In this document: positions 1 to 9,342 of the stretch, piece by piece
Numbering within the stretch: position 1 is the first letter of the stretch
How the letters are laid out: every line of letters starts with the position of its first letter
Source of the DNA: Paenibacillus durus
GTDB lineage: Bacteria > Bacillota > Bacilli > Paenibacillales > Paenibacillaceae
DNA length: 64,000 bases
Assembly: GCF_000756615.1 (NCBI RefSeq)
Contig: NZ_CP009288.1
Coordinates: forward strand, 4,340,001-4,404,000
Direction: 5' to 3'
Translations under genes and position numbers: made by a program
Notes under the pieces: model-generated
What the model saw: the letters and a program-made list of their open reading frames with translations, nothing else
The model's database searches: none
Told to the model about the DNA's origin: nothing

Positions 1-2489
1 AACTGAATGTTGACCAGTCCGACCGTCTTCAATTCCTTAGCGATCTTGATCGTGATATCAGTGATTTTCTGCTTCAGGCTGTCTTCCAGATGCTGCGGAG
101 GATAGACTGCGATGGAGTCGCCGGAATGGACGCCTGCGCGTTCCACATGCTCCATGATGCCGGGAATAACCACGGTTTCGCCGTCGCAAATGGCGTCGAC
201 TTCAACCTCTTTGCCCAGCATGTAGCGGTCGATCAGCACGGGATGATCCGGATTGACCTTGACCGCCTCTTTCATGTAGCTCAGCAGTTCGGCATCGGAG
301 TAGACGATCTCCATCGCGCGGCCGCCAAGCACATAGGAAGGACGTACCAGAACCGGATAACCAAGCGATTGGGCGGTACCCACGGCTTCCTCAACCGTCG
401 TTACAGTACTGCCTTTCGGCTGTGCGATATCAAGCCGCGACAGCAGCGCTTCGAACCGCTTGCGGTCTTCCGCCTCGTCGATGCTTTCCAGGCTCGTTCC
501 GAGAATCTTCACTCCGGCTGCGCTCAACGGAGCTGCCAGGTTGATCGCCGTCTGTCCGCCGAACTGTACGATAACGCCGATCGGCTTCTCCTGCTCGATC
601 ACATTCATGACATCCTCGAAGAACAGCGGCTCGAAGTAAAGACGGTCGGATGTGTTAAAGTCGGTAGACACGGTCTCCGGATTATTATTGATAATAACCG
701 CTTCATAACCTGCCTTCTGGATCGCCCAGACGGCATGTACCGTAGAGTAGTCGAACTCGATGCCCTGGCCGATACGGATCGGGCCGGAGCCGAGCACAAC
801 CACTTTTTGCTTATCGGACGGAATTACTTCATTCTCGGTTTCATAAGTTGAGTAATAGTAAGGGGTGGTCGCCTCGAATTCGGCCGCGCAGGTGTCGACC
901 ATCTTGTACACAGGCTTCAACCCCTGCCCTAGACGCATTGTCCGAACTTCGGCTTCTTTCGTCTGCTTGCCTCCCGGCTGACCTTCCGAGCGCAGCTCGG
1001 CAATAGCACGGTCGGTAAAGCCCAGACGCTTCGCCTGGTACAGCGTTTCCGGCGTCAGGCTCTCTTCCTCGCGGATACGGTCCTCAAAGCCGATCAAGCC
1101 TTCGATTTTGTCAAGGAACCACCAGTCGACCTGGGTAATATCCTGAATTTCCTGAAGCTGATATCCGCGGCGGAATGCCTCGGCAATCAGGAAGATACGC
1201 TCATCGTCCGGTTTCGCCAACCGGGTCTTCAGCACTTCATCTTCAAGCAGTTCCGCTCCCGGAAGCTTGAACCGGTGAACCCCGATCTCCAGCGAACGGA
1301 TCGCTTTGTGAATCGACTCCTCGAAGGTGCGGCCGATTGCCATCACTTCGCCGGTAGCCTTCATCTGCGTGCCGAGCTTGCGGTTTGCATAGATGAACTT
1401 GTCGAACGGCCAGCGCGGAATTTTGCTGACGATATAATCCAGCGTCGGCTCGAAGCAGGCATATGTCTGCCCGGTGACCGGGTTGATGATTTCATCAAGC
1501 GTATAGCCAAGGGCGATTTTGGCCGCCATCTTGGCAATTGGATAGCCGGTCGCCTTCGACGCCAGCGCAGACGAACGGCTGACGCGCGGATTCACTTCGA
1601 TGACATAGTATTGATAGCTCTGCGGATCAAGCGCGAACTGCACATTGCAGCCGCCTTCGATGTTCAGCGCGCGGATAATCTTCAGCGAAGCGCTGCGGAG
1701 CATCTGGTACTCACGGTCGGACAGCGTCTGGCTCGGAGCCACAACAATGCTATCGCCGGTGTGTACGCCTACAGGGTCGAAGTTCTCCATGTTACAGACC
1801 ACGATGCAGTTGTCGTTCGCGTCGCGCATCACTTCATATTCGACTTCCTTCATGCCCGCGATGCTCTTCTCGATCAAGCACTGGCTGATCGGGCTGTAGC
1901 GGATACCGGCTTTTACCGTCTCGCGCAGCTCTTCTTCATTCGCGCAAATGCCGCCGCCGGTACCACCCAGCGTATAGGCCGGACGAACAATCAGCGGATA
2001 GCCGATCACCGCGGCAAAATCCAGCGCTTCCTCCAGCGTCGTAACAATCGTGCTCTCCGGTACGGGCTGTTCCAGTTCACGCATCAGATCACGGAACAAG
2101 TCGCGGTCTTCCGCTTTCTCAATGGAATGCAGTTGGGTACCGAGCAGCTTAACGTTCTCCTGCTCCAGCACGCCGGCGCGCGCGAGCTCAACGGCCATAT
2201 TCAGGCCGGTCTGCCCGCCGAGCGTCGGGAGCAATCCGTCCGGACGCTCCTGGCGGATGATGCCGGTCACGAAATCGAGTGTAATCGGTTCGATATATAC
2301 TTTATCCGCCATATTCGTATCGGTCATGATGGTGGCGGGGTTGCTGTTAATAAGGATAACCTCGACGCCCTCTTCCTTGAGCGCCTGGCAGGCCTGGGTT
2401 CCAGCGTAATCGAATTCGGCTGCCTGGCCAATAACGATCGGTCCGGAACCGATCACGAGTATTTTCTTAAGCTTATCGTTCTTAGGCAT
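1..2489 (-). CDS. carB: Carbamoyl-phosphate synthase large subunit, 3' end outside window
   Basis: Makes carbamoyl phosphate from bicarbonate, two ATP and ammonia channelled from the CarA glutaminase; first step of pyrimidine (and arginine) synthesis. I read 829 codons before the window edge, against about 1070 in the family. The first half (N-terminal start of the type MPKNDKLKKILVIGSGP, ATP-grasp region with GGTGGGI near residue 175) and the start of the second synthetase half (VVVLGSGPIRIGQGIEFDY) are both visible; the C-terminal allosteric domain is missing. The ATG at 2489 has an AAAGGAG site inside the carA 3' end and lies 3 bp after the carA stop, so the two are translationally linked. 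Last visible gene of the pyr operon. Confidence 0.97.
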   Translation of the reverse strand, partial: MPKNDKLKKILVIGSGPIVIGQAAEFDYAGTQACQALKEEGVEVILINSNPATIMTDTNMADKVYIEPITLDFVTGIIRQERPDGLLPTLGGQTGLNMAVELARAGVLEQENVKLLGTQLHSIEKAEDRDLFRDLMRELEQPVPESTIVTTLEEALDFAAVIGYPLIVRPAYTLGGTGGGICANEEELRETVKAGIRYSPISQCLIEKSIAGMKEVEYEVMRDANDNCIVVCNMENFDPVGVHTGDSIVVAPSQTLSDREYQMLRSASLKIIRALNIEGGCNVQFALDPQSYQYYVIEVNPRVSRSSALASKATGYPIAKMAAKIALGYTLDEIINPVTGQTYACFEPTLDYIVSKIPRWPFDKFIYANRKLGTQMKATGEVMAIGRTFEESIHKAIRSLEIGVHRFKLPGAELLEDEVLKTRLAKPDDERIFLIAEAFRRGYQLQEIQDITQVDWWFLDKIEGLIGFEDRIREEESLTPETLYQAKRLGFTDRAIAELRSEGQPGGKQTKEAEVRTMRLGQGLKPVYKMVDTCAAEFEATTPYYYSTYETENEVIPSDKQKVVVLGSGPIRIGQGIEFDYSTVHAVWAIQKAGYEAVIINNNPETVSTDFNTSDRLYFEPLFFEDVMNVIEQEKPIGVIVQFGGQTAINLAAPLSAAGVKILGTSLESIDEAEDRKRFEALLSRLDIAQPKGSTVTTVEEAVGTAQSLGYPVLVRPSYVLGGRAMEIVYSDAELLSYMKEAVKVNPDHPVLIDRYMLGKEVEVDAICDGETVVIPGIMEHVERAGVHSGDSIAVYPPQHLEDSLKQKITDITIKIAKELKTVGLVNIQ

Positions 2490-2492
2490 TCT

Positions 2493-3671
2493 TTAATAAG
2501 CTCCTTTCACGGCTTCAAGCTGCTGTTTCGGGGTAGGAGCCGCGATTCGCGCGTTCGCCGCAAACTGCGCCTGGCGGGAAACGGCGGGAGTTCCCCGCTT
2601 ATGCTCCGCGATCATTTCCAGAAAACGGTCGAACAAATAGCTGCTGTCATGCGGTCCCGGCGCCGCTTCAGGATGGTACTGCACCGAGAAAGCGGGATAG
2701 CGGGTATGCTTCAGCCCTTCGATCGTCTTATCGTTGTTGTTGATATGCGTAATCTCAAGCTCCGTGCCGCGTACGGAATCTTCATTCACGGTGTAGCCGT
2801 GGTTCTGGGACGTAATGTAGCAGCGTCCGCTTTCCAGTTCCTTGACCGGATGGTTGCCGCCGCGGTGTCCGAATTTAAGCTTCTCGGTGTCTGCTCCGCA
2901 GGCCAGCGCAAACAGCTGGTGGCCGAGGCAGATGCCGAAGATCGGGTATTCGCCGAGCAGCTCGGAGATGGTCTTAACTGCATACGGCACGTCCTTGGGG
3001 TCCCCAGGACCGTTGGACAACTGGATGCCGTCGGGGTTAAGGCGGCGGATCTCTTCGGCCGTAACATTATGGGGAACGACGATAACATCGCAGCCGCGAT
3101 TGTTCAGTTCGCGCAGAATCCCCGTCTTGGCGCCGTAGTCCACAAGCACGATCTTTTCCTTGGTTCCGGGGCTGCTGTATGCGCTGGCGGTAGAAGTGCG
3201 GGCTACCTGATTGCGCAGCTCTGCGATGGATGTATCGTTCATCATTTCCATCAGTTCTTCCACCGGCTTGGTTGAAGTGGTCAGGATGGCTTTCATCGTG
3301 CCATAGTGGCGGATGATGCGCGTCAGCATACGGGTATCAATGTCGCTGATGCCGGGAATCCCATACTCTTTCAGCAGGTCGTCGACGCTGTATTCGGCGC
3401 GCCAGTTGCTCGGCACCGTCTCATGCCGGCGCACGACGAAGCCATGTACGAAGGGCCGCACGGATTCAAAATCATCACGAGTGATGCCATAGTTCCCGAT
3501 CAGCGGATACGTCATCGTCACGATTTGTCCGCAGTACGAAGGATCGGACAGTACCTCCTGATATCCCGTAATCCCCGTATTAAATACAACCTCTCCAGTC
3601 TTCTCGCCCTCTGCGCCGAATGCGGTGCCAGTAAACAACGTTCCGTCCTGTAGCAGCAATCTTGCCTGCAT
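2493..3671 (-). CDS. carA: Carbamoyl-phosphate synthase small subunit (glutaminase)
   Basis: Releases ammonia from glutamine and passes it to CarB. 392 aa, normal length. The N-terminal half carries the CPSase small-chain domain; the C-terminal half is a class I glutamine amidotransferase with the nucleophile in GICLGHQLFALACG and the His/Glu pair in QYHPEAAPGPHDS. The frame is open 11 codons further upstream, but GAGGAGTGG sits just before the ATG at 3671 and the protein then begins MQARLLLQDGT, as in homologues, so I chose that start. It lies 124 bp after pyrC with no terminator between them and 3 bp before carB. Confidence 0.97.
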   Translation of the reverse strand: MQARLLLQDGTLFTGTAFGAEGEKTGEVVFNTGITGYQEVLSDPSYCGQIVTMTYPLIGNYGITRDDFESVRPFVHGFVVRRHETVPSNWRAEYSVDDLLKEYGIPGISDIDTRMLTRIIRHYGTMKAILTTSTKPVEELMEMMNDTSIAELRNQVARTSTASAYSSPGTKEKIVLVDYGAKTGILRELNNRGCDVIVVPHNVTAEEIRRLNPDGIQLSNGPGDPKDVPYAVKTISELLGEYPIFGICLGHQLFALACGADTEKLKFGHRGGNHPVKELESGRCYITSQNHGYTVNEDSVRGTELEITHINNNDKTIEGLKHTRYPAFSVQYHPEAAPGPHDSSYLFDRFLEMIAEHKRGTPAVSRQAQFAANARIAAPTPKQQLEAVKGAY

Positions 3672-3795
3672 TCCGTTCCACTCCTCTTCATTCTGTATTC
3701 TCAAAACTGTATGTGTTCTTAACCTCCGGAGTGTCTGCTTCAGGTTCCTCGCCTCCTAGGCCTGAGAACCCCGCTTCGTTCTTTCGGTTCGCTTC

Positions 3796-5076
3796 TTATT
3801 CTTCACTCCATACAACACGGCCGTCCGTGAGGGTCATCACCGGCCAGCCTTTAAGCTTCCAGCCTGTAAACGGCGTATTGCGTCCCTTGCTGGCAAAGTT
3901 ATTCGGATCGACTTCCTTCTCCGTCTCCAGATCAATCAGCGTCAGGTCAGCCGGGGCTCCCGGCTCCAGAACGCCGGTGCTTAGACCGAACACGCGGGCC
4001 GGATCGGAGGTCATTCTCTTGACCAGCAGGGAAAGATCCATCTTGCCGGCGGCGACAAACTTTGTATACATCAGCGGGAAAGCCGTCTCGAATCCGACAA
4101 TCCCAAACGGCGCAAGCTGCATGCCTTTGGCTTTCTCCTCCGCGCTGTGCGGCGCGTGGTCCGTCACGATGATGTCGATGGTTCCGTCAAGCAGCGCTTC
4201 GATGCAAGCATCCACATCGCGGCGAGAGCGCAGCGGCGGATTCATTTTCCAGTTGGCATCAAGGCTGGGGATATCTTCTTCGGACAGCAGCAGATGATGC
4301 GGACATACCTCGGCGGTTACGCGGATGCCGATTTCTTTAGCCTGGCGGATCAGCCGAACCGACTGTTCGGTGCTGACATGGCACACATGGTAATGCACGC
4401 CAGTCGCTTCTGCCAACAAAATATCCCGTCCGACATGGATCGCTTCCGACTCGTTCGGAATGCCTTTAAGTCCATGCTTGCGGGCAAAGCTTCCTTCGGC
4501 TACCGGAGCCCCAACCACCAGGGAATTATCCTCGCAGTGTGCGATTACGGGCATATCCATGGAAGCCGCGATACTCATCGCATCCTTCATCATTTGAGCC
4601 GTCTGCACGCCTACACCGTCATCCGTAAAGCCGATCGCTCCGGCTTCCTTGAGAGCGGCAAAATCCGTAAGCTCTTGTCCCTGCTGTCCTTTCGTAATCG
4701 CGGCATAGGGCAGCACTTTAACCAGTCCGGCTTCGAGAGCCTTGTCCTTTACAAATTGTACGATTTCCGGGCTGTCCGTAACCGGCTTGGTGTTCGGCAT
4801 GCAGGCAATCGTCGTATATCCGCCTTTGGCCGCCGAGCGGCTGCCGGTTTCAATCGTTTCCTTATGTTCAAAACCCGGTTCGCGCAAATGCACATGCATG
4901 TCGATGAACCCCGGAACAAGCAGCTTGCCGGCGGCATCAATCGTCTCGGAGCCTTCCGCGGCACTTTCACTTTCGTTCAGGATAGCGGAGATGACGCCAT
5001 TCTCAATCTTGATATGCTTGCGCTCCAAACCGCCGTCCGTATTCAAAACACTGGCATTTTTGATGATCACGTTCAT
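3796..5076 (-). CDS. pyrC: Dihydroorotase
   Basis: Zinc amidohydrolase that cyclises N-carbamoyl-aspartate to dihydroorotate. 426 aa, matching the class I Bacillus-type enzyme. Visible motifs: the metal ligands HVHLREPG near residue 60, the central HCED and CHVS His positions, and the catalytic TDHAPHS near residue 305. The start ATG at 5076 has AAAGGAGA seven bases upstream. A 100-bp gap, AT-rich and without a clear terminator, separates it from pyrB, so it probably belongs to the same transcript. Confidence 0.96.
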   Translation of the reverse strand: MNVIIKNASVLNTDGGLERKHIKIENGVISAILNESESAAEGSETIDAAGKLLVPGFIDMHVHLREPGFEHKETIETGSRSAAKGGYTTIACMPNTKPVTDSPEIVQFVKDKALEAGLVKVLPYAAITKGQQGQELTDFAALKEAGAIGFTDDGVGVQTAQMMKDAMSIAASMDMPVIAHCEDNSLVVGAPVAEGSFARKHGLKGIPNESEAIHVGRDILLAEATGVHYHVCHVSTEQSVRLIRQAKEIGIRVTAEVCPHHLLLSEEDIPSLDANWKMNPPLRSRRDVDACIEALLDGTIDIIVTDHAPHSAEEKAKGMQLAPFGIVGFETAFPLMYTKFVAAGKMDLSLLVKRMTSDPARVFGLSTGVLEPGAPADLTLIDLETEKEVDPNNFASKGRNTPFTGWKLKGWPVMTLTDGRVVWSEE

Positions 5077-5176
5077 GCTGTCTCCTTTTGCCCTCGCAGA
5101 TCCATCCGGGCTCTTATGTTATTATATAATAAAAATTCATTCTTGTGTATATTTATTAACCCGACCCTTTTCGGCC

Positions 5177-6085
5177 TTATCGGATTGCTCTCTCGATAAC
5201 AGCCATTCGTACCGGAACACCATTGGACATTTGAGGAAAAATGAGCGATTTGGCGCTTTCCACCACCGCATCGTCAATCTCGACGTTCCGGTTGACCGGT
5301 GCCGGATGCATAATGACCGTATTCGGACTTAATCTCGAGGCGCGCTCTTCCGTCAAGCCGAACTGCCGCCGGTATTCCTCAGCCGACTGCAGCATCCCGC
5401 TCGCGTGACGTTCAAGCTGAACACGGAGCATCATGACCACATCCGCTTTCAGCGCTTCATCTATCGTGACGTAAGGCGCATGCTCCATAAGTTCAGGGGC
5501 TTTCATATTCTCGGGCGCGCAGAATTGCACCTTGGCCCCCATCTTGGTCAGCCCCCACAGATTGGAGCGGGCCACCCGACTGTGCATGATATCGCCGACG
5601 ATCGATACGGTCAAGCCTTTGATTTCACCGAATGTCTTAATCATGGTGTACATGTCCAGCAGCGCCTGCGTCGGATGCTCATTATTGCCGTCGCCGGCAT
5701 TAATCAGCGGAATCGATACCTTCTCCGACAGCTGGGCCAACACACCGGTCGGCTTCAGCCGTACGACGCCCGCGTCGATGCCCATGGACTCCAGGGTGCG
5801 AACGGTATCGTAAATCGACTCGCCTTTTTCTACGCTGGAAGCTGCGGCAGTGAAGTTCAGCACCTGGGCGCCAAGACGTTTCTCCGCCATTTCAAATGAG
5901 AACCGGGTTCTCGTGCTGTTCTCAAAAAACATGTTCGAGACGAACCGGGAAGCAAGCACCGGGCTTACCTTTTCAGTCTGCTTATCCCAATATGCCGCTC
6001 TATCCAATATTGCAGCAATTTCCGTTTGAGCCAGCCCTTTCAGTCCAAGCAGACTGCGTTCTTTCATTATGGTAGCTGTCGTCAT
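5177..6085 (-). CDS. pyrB: Aspartate carbamoyltransferase catalytic chain
   Basis: Condenses carbamoyl phosphate with aspartate. 302 aa, the length of the Bacillus unregulated catalytic chain. The carbamoyl-phosphate loop FENSTRTRFSFE is near residue 55, HPTQALLDMYT near residue 137 and the aspartate-binding HPAPVNR near residue 265. Start ATG at 6085 with GGGAGG eight bases upstream. It begins directly at the pyrR stop, with no uracil permease gene (pyrP) between pyrR and pyrB as in B. subtilis. Confidence 0.97.
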   Translation of the reverse strand: MTTATIMKERSLLGLKGLAQTEIAAILDRAAYWDKQTEKVSPVLASRFVSNMFFENSTRTRFSFEMAEKRLGAQVLNFTAAASSVEKGESIYDTVRTLESMGIDAGVVRLKPTGVLAQLSEKVSIPLINAGDGNNEHPTQALLDMYTMIKTFGEIKGLTVSIVGDIMHSRVARSNLWGLTKMGAKVQFCAPENMKAPELMEHAPYVTIDEALKADVVMMLRVQLERHASGMLQSAEEYRRQFGLTEERASRLSPNTVIMHPAPVNRNVEIDDAVVESAKSLIFPQMSNGVPVRMAVIERAIR

Positions 6086-6667
6086 TTATTTTGCCTCCCA
6101 GTTCGATAGTATGTGCACTTCGTCCATTCCGTCGACTTCCTTCAGCGCTACTTCAATCGATTCATGCCTTGAGGTCGGTACGTTCTTTCCTACATAGTCC
6201 GGGCGGATGGGCACTTCCCGATGACCCCGGTCTGCCAGTACAGCGAGTTGAATCATTCTCGGCCGTCCGCAGTCCATGAGCGCGTCCATCGCCGCGCGAA
6301 TCGTGCGTCCGGTGTAGAGAACATCGTCGAAAAGGATGATTTTTTTGTCGCGAGTGCCGGAATCGCCGCTGGGAATGATCAGCGTCCCTTTTTCGTTACA
6401 ATCTCCGTCGCTGGCATTATTATTCTTCCCGGGTTCCAAGTCGTCGCGGTAAGGGGTGACATCCAGCTCGCCGTATGCAACATCCACACCTTCGATTTCC
6501 TTAATCCGCTCCGCGATCCGGCGTGCCAGATATACACCTCGGGTGCGGATGCCGATCAGCATGCAATCTTCGATGCCTTTGTTCTTCTCTAGGATCTCAT
6601 GGGCAATGCGCGAAAGCGCCCGGCGAATCGCCGTCTCGTCCATAATGACGTTTTTTTCGATAATCAT
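6086..6667 (-). CDS. pyrR: Bifunctional pyr operon attenuator / uracil phosphoribosyltransferase
   Basis: RNA-binding regulator that, with UMP bound, stabilises the anti-antiterminator in the pyr leader and so terminates transcription; it also has uracil phosphoribosyltransferase activity. 193 aa. The PRPP loop is IILFDDVLYTGRTIRAAMD near residue 110, and VIMDETAIRRALSRIAHEI opens the protein as in B. subtilis PyrR. The reading frame stays open 42 codons upstream through the leader terminator; I chose the ATG at 6667, which follows a GGAGGG site. A short insertion (GKNNNASDGDCNEKG) near residue 85 is absent from B. subtilis PyrR. First gene of the operon. Confidence 0.96.
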   Translation of the reverse strand: MIIEKNVIMDETAIRRALSRIAHEILEKNKGIEDCMLIGIRTRGVYLARRIAERIKEIEGVDVAYGELDVTPYRDDLEPGKNNNASDGDCNEKGTLIIPSGDSGTRDKKIILFDDVLYTGRTIRAAMDALMDCGRPRMIQLAVLADRGHREVPIRPDYVGKNVPTSRHESIEVALKEVDGMDEVHILSNWEAK

Positions 6668-6721
6668 GCAATCATGCCCTCCAGGTCGGGCGCCCTGTTC
6701 CCGCATCTTGGCTAACATAAC

Positions 6722-6753
6722 AAAAAACTCCTTGCCTGAAGCAGGCAAGGAGT
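6722..6753 (-). terminator. PyrR-controlled leader terminator
   Basis: A perfect 12-bp stem (6727-6738 with 6742-6753) with a 3-nt loop is followed on the minus strand by a run of six U, 55 bp before the pyrR start. Lying between the pyr promoter and pyrR, and downstream of a PyrR-binding loop, it is the attenuator hairpin that controls the operon. Confidence 0.9.
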
Positions 6754-6860
6754 GAAATCCGCAGATTGAAGAAGAATGACGGGCGCGCAGCAAAAGAACT
6801 CCGTGCAGACAGACGGATTCCCTACAAAAAGCCGCGAACCTCGATTCACGTTACCTTGCC

Positions 6861-6874
6861 AGCCTCACGGGACT
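6861..6874 (-). promoter_or_regulatory. PyrR-binding loop (anti-antiterminator)
   Basis: On the minus strand this reads AGTCCCGTGAGGCT, which fits the conserved PyrR recognition pattern ARUCCNGNGAGGYU. It lies between the promoter and the leader terminator, the place expected for the anti-antiterminator. The following GGCAAGG can pair with the terminator arm to form the antiterminator. Confidence 0.88.
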
Positions 6875-6905
6875 GAATTAAAGGCGCTATTCATTTATCA
6901 TTTGG

Positions 6906-6934
6906 ATTATGACAGAATGGACAGCCCGTGTCAA
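6906..6934 (-). promoter_or_regulatory. pyr operon promoter (sigma-A type)
   Basis: On the minus strand: -35 TTGACA (6929-6934), 17-bp spacer, -10 CATAAT (6906-6911) with an extended TGT just before it. It lies 32 bp upstream of the PyrR-binding loop and starts the roughly 230-nt attenuator leader. Confidence 0.85.
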
Positions 6935-6945
6935 CTATATCCAAG

Positions 6946-6980
6946 AAAAAAAGCCCCCGCACCATAACCGGCACGAGAGC
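6946..6980 (-). terminator. dapL terminator
   Basis: An 11-bp GC-rich stem including G-U pairs (6953-6980) is followed on the minus strand by a run of U (6946-6952). It lies 18 bp past the dapL stop and insulates dapL from the pyr promoter immediately downstream. Confidence 0.85.
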
Positions 6981-6997
6981 TGCTGCTTTCAAGTAAA

Positions 6998-8251
6998 TTA
7001 AAATTCAAATTCGACGTCGCTCAGGCGGCGTTTGATTTCCGAAATAACGCGCAGTTCTTCCTCTTCACCTTTAGCGACAAAAGTGACGGAGAATCGCACG
7101 AACGCGCCCGCATCATCCCAAGGCACGGTGGAGATCAGCTTCTCGCGAATCAGATATTGGGAGAAATCCTCGCCGGACTCAAAGCGGCGTCCGCCCTTGA
7201 CGCCCTTCGGCGCTTCCACATAGAGGAAGAAAGAGCCCTTCGGTTTCGTCGCCTTGAAGCCAAGGCTGTTCAGCGCATCAACCAGCAGGTTGTGACGGCG
7301 GGAATATTTGGCCGCGATCGCTTCCGTGATTTCCGGATGGGCAAGGCCGTAGGCCGCCGCTTTCTGAATCGCGATAAACTGACCGGAATCGTTATTGTCC
7401 TTAACGTCGCCGAACGCCTTGACGATCAGCGGATTGCCGGCTACAAACCCGATTCTCCAACCGGTCATGTTGTAAGACTTCGAAAGAGAATGCAGCTCAA
7501 CGCCAACGTCCTTGGCGCCGCGAACGGACAGGAAGCTCAGCGGCTTCAGGCCGTCATATGTCAGTGCCGCATATGGGGCGTCGTGAATGACGACAACATT
7601 GTATTTCTTCGCCCAAGCCACTACTTCGGCAAAAAAATGCGGAGTCGCGCTTGCACCCGTCGGGTTGTTCGGATAGTTCAGGTAGAGAAGCTTCGCCTTG
7701 TATGCGATGTCTTCCGGAATGGAGCTCAGGTCGGGAAGGAAGTTGTTCTCCTTCTTAAGCTCGACATTGTAGACTTGTCCGCCCAAATATTTCGTATGGG
7801 TGCCCAGCACCGGATAGCCCGGAATGGTCATGATCGTAATATCGCCCGGGTTGATAAAAGCGGAAGGCAGCATCGCAAGCGCCGGTTTCGAGCCAATGGA
7901 GTGCAGCACCTCGGTTACAGGGTCAATGCCGTTGACGTTAAATACCTCTTTCAGGTACTTAGCAGCAGCTTCTTTAAATTCGGCAATGCCGTTATCGGCA
8001 TAACCGCGGTTCTCTTCCTTGGCGGCTTCTTCGGCCAGCTTGGCGACGATGCCCGCATCCGCCATCTCATCCGGTTCGCCGACGCCCATATCGATCAGTT
8101 CAATATCGGGGAAGTCTTGTTTGGCCGAAGCCTTGGCGCGTTTAATCTTCTCAAACTTATAAATATTGGTGTCCTTGCCATAGTTCGATCCGCCGATGCG
8201 ATCTGCGAAATTGTTCTGAATATACGTATTCTGATAGTGTTCAACGCTCAT
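6998..8251 (-). CDS. dapL: LL-diaminopimelate aminotransferase
   Basis: PLP enzyme that converts tetrahydrodipicolinate directly to LL-diaminopimelate, bypassing the acylated DapD/DapC/DapE steps; it feeds both lysine and peptidoglycan synthesis. 417 aa, fold type I aminotransferase. The PLP Schiff-base lysine is in SLSKSYNMTGWRIGF near residue 250, the substrate/PLP motif NYPNNPTGA near residue 195, and the N-terminal DMGVGEPDE is typical. The gene has its own terminator. In B. subtilis nothing comparable sits between the pseudouridine synthase gene and pyrR, so it is an added gene here. The family also contains related aminotransferases; the DapL assignment rests on overall similarity. Confidence 0.88.
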   Translation of the reverse strand: MSVEHYQNTYIQNNFADRIGGSNYGKDTNIYKFEKIKRAKASAKQDFPDIELIDMGVGEPDEMADAGIVAKLAEEAAKEENRGYADNGIAEFKEAAAKYLKEVFNVNGIDPVTEVLHSIGSKPALAMLPSAFINPGDITIMTIPGYPVLGTHTKYLGGQVYNVELKKENNFLPDLSSIPEDIAYKAKLLYLNYPNNPTGASATPHFFAEVVAWAKKYNVVVIHDAPYAALTYDGLKPLSFLSVRGAKDVGVELHSLSKSYNMTGWRIGFVAGNPLIVKAFGDVKDNNDSGQFIAIQKAAAYGLAHPEITEAIAAKYSRRHNLLVDALNSLGFKATKPKGSFFLYVEAPKGVKGGRRFESGEDFSQYLIREKLISTVPWDDAGAFVRFSVTFVAKGEEEELRVISEIKRRLSDVEFEF

Positions 8252-8380
8252 AAAAGTGATCTCACTCCTGCTTCTGGAATATAAGACAGTGAACAGGCGC
8301 TCAGCCTATCCATTCTATACTGTTAAATATGACGTAACAGCGGCTTCAAAACAATGGACAAATCGTAAGTTGATTTGTAC

Positions 8381-9304
8381 TTATCTGCTCCGCAGGCGGG
8401 CGAGGAGTTCTTCCATATCCTCAGGCAGCGGTGCCGAAAACTCCAGATATTCCTCCGTGGAAGGATGGACGAATCCGAGTATAGCCGCGTGCAATGCTTG
8501 TCCGCCCTCCATAAAGATCCCTTTACTCCGGCCGTATACGGGATCGCCGACGAGCGGGTGCCCGATAAATTTCATGTGTACCCGAATCTGATGCGTCCGG
8601 CCGGTTTCCAATTGAAGCTGCAGCAGCGTACAATCGCCGAACCGCTCCAGCACGGTAAAATGGGTTACCGCCGTCTTGCTGTTCTTCTCCGTTACCGTAT
8701 ACAGCTTCCGGTCATGCGGGTCTCTGCCGATTGGAGCGTCCACCGTTCCCTGATCATGAGCCACGTTGCCTTGGACGACCGCCAAATAGCGGCGGGTCAC
8801 GCTGTGCGCTTTGAGCTGGGCGGCAAGCGAATTGTGGCTGGCGTCGTTCTTGGCGGCCATAATGAGGCCCGATGTGTCCTTATCAATCCGGTGCACGATG
8901 CCGGGGCGAATCTCGCCGTTAATTCCTGACAGGTCCTTGCAGTGGTACATCAAGGCGTTGACCAGTGTGCCGGAGGGATGACCCGCCGCAGGATGCACGA
9001 CCATGCCGCGCGGCTTGTTAACGACGATCACGTCGGCGTCCTCATAAGCAATATTCAGCGGAATATCCTCCGGCGTCAGCTCCGAGGTCTCCGGCTCCGG
9101 AACCGTCACGGTGATTGAATCCCCCGTAGAAAGCTTGTAGTTCGCTTTTACCGTCCTGCCGTTTACCGTAACATGTCCCGCCTCGATCCACTGCTGCACC
9201 TGAGAGCGGGAGATTTCCTCTTCCCAAGCTTCGGTTAAATATTTATCAATACGTTCTCGGGCGTATTCCTCCTGAACGGTCCAGACGACGATATCATTCT
9301 CCAT
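8381..9304 (-). CDS. RluD/RluA-family pseudouridine synthase (YlyB-like)
   Basis: Isomerises uridines in 23S rRNA or another RNA. 307 aa with an S4 RNA-binding domain (about residues 15-75: RIDKYL, SRSQVQQWIEAGHVTVNG) and a catalytic domain holding RIDKDTSGLIMAAKN with the catalytic Asp near residue 145, and the later GRTHQIRVHM and HPLVGDPVYG motifs. The position directly after lspA matches B. subtilis ylyB. A TTG start 14 codons upstream (9346) would overlap the lspA stop; I prefer the ATG at 9304, which has AAGG eight bases before it and fits homologue starts. The modified RNA position cannot be read from sequence. Confidence 0.92.
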   Translation of the reverse strand: MENDIVVWTVQEEYARERIDKYLTEAWEEEISRSQVQQWIEAGHVTVNGRTVKANYKLSTGDSITVTVPEPETSELTPEDIPLNIAYEDADVIVVNKPRGMVVHPAAGHPSGTLVNALMYHCKDLSGINGEIRPGIVHRIDKDTSGLIMAAKNDASHNSLAAQLKAHSVTRRYLAVVQGNVAHDQGTVDAPIGRDPHDRKLYTVTEKNSKTAVTHFTVLERFGDCTLLQLQLETGRTHQIRVHMKFIGHPLVGDPVYGRSKGIFMEGGQALHAAILGFVHPSTEEYLEFSAPLPEDMEELLARLRSR

Positions 9305-9342
9305 GGCTTCGCCTTCTGCCCCTTCATTACGGGCGTCCTTAC

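Noticed and set aside
1275..3275. 666-codon plus-strand open frame opposite carB/carA
   Set aside because: It runs antisense through both well-recognised genes, has no family features, and reflects codon bias of the real strand.
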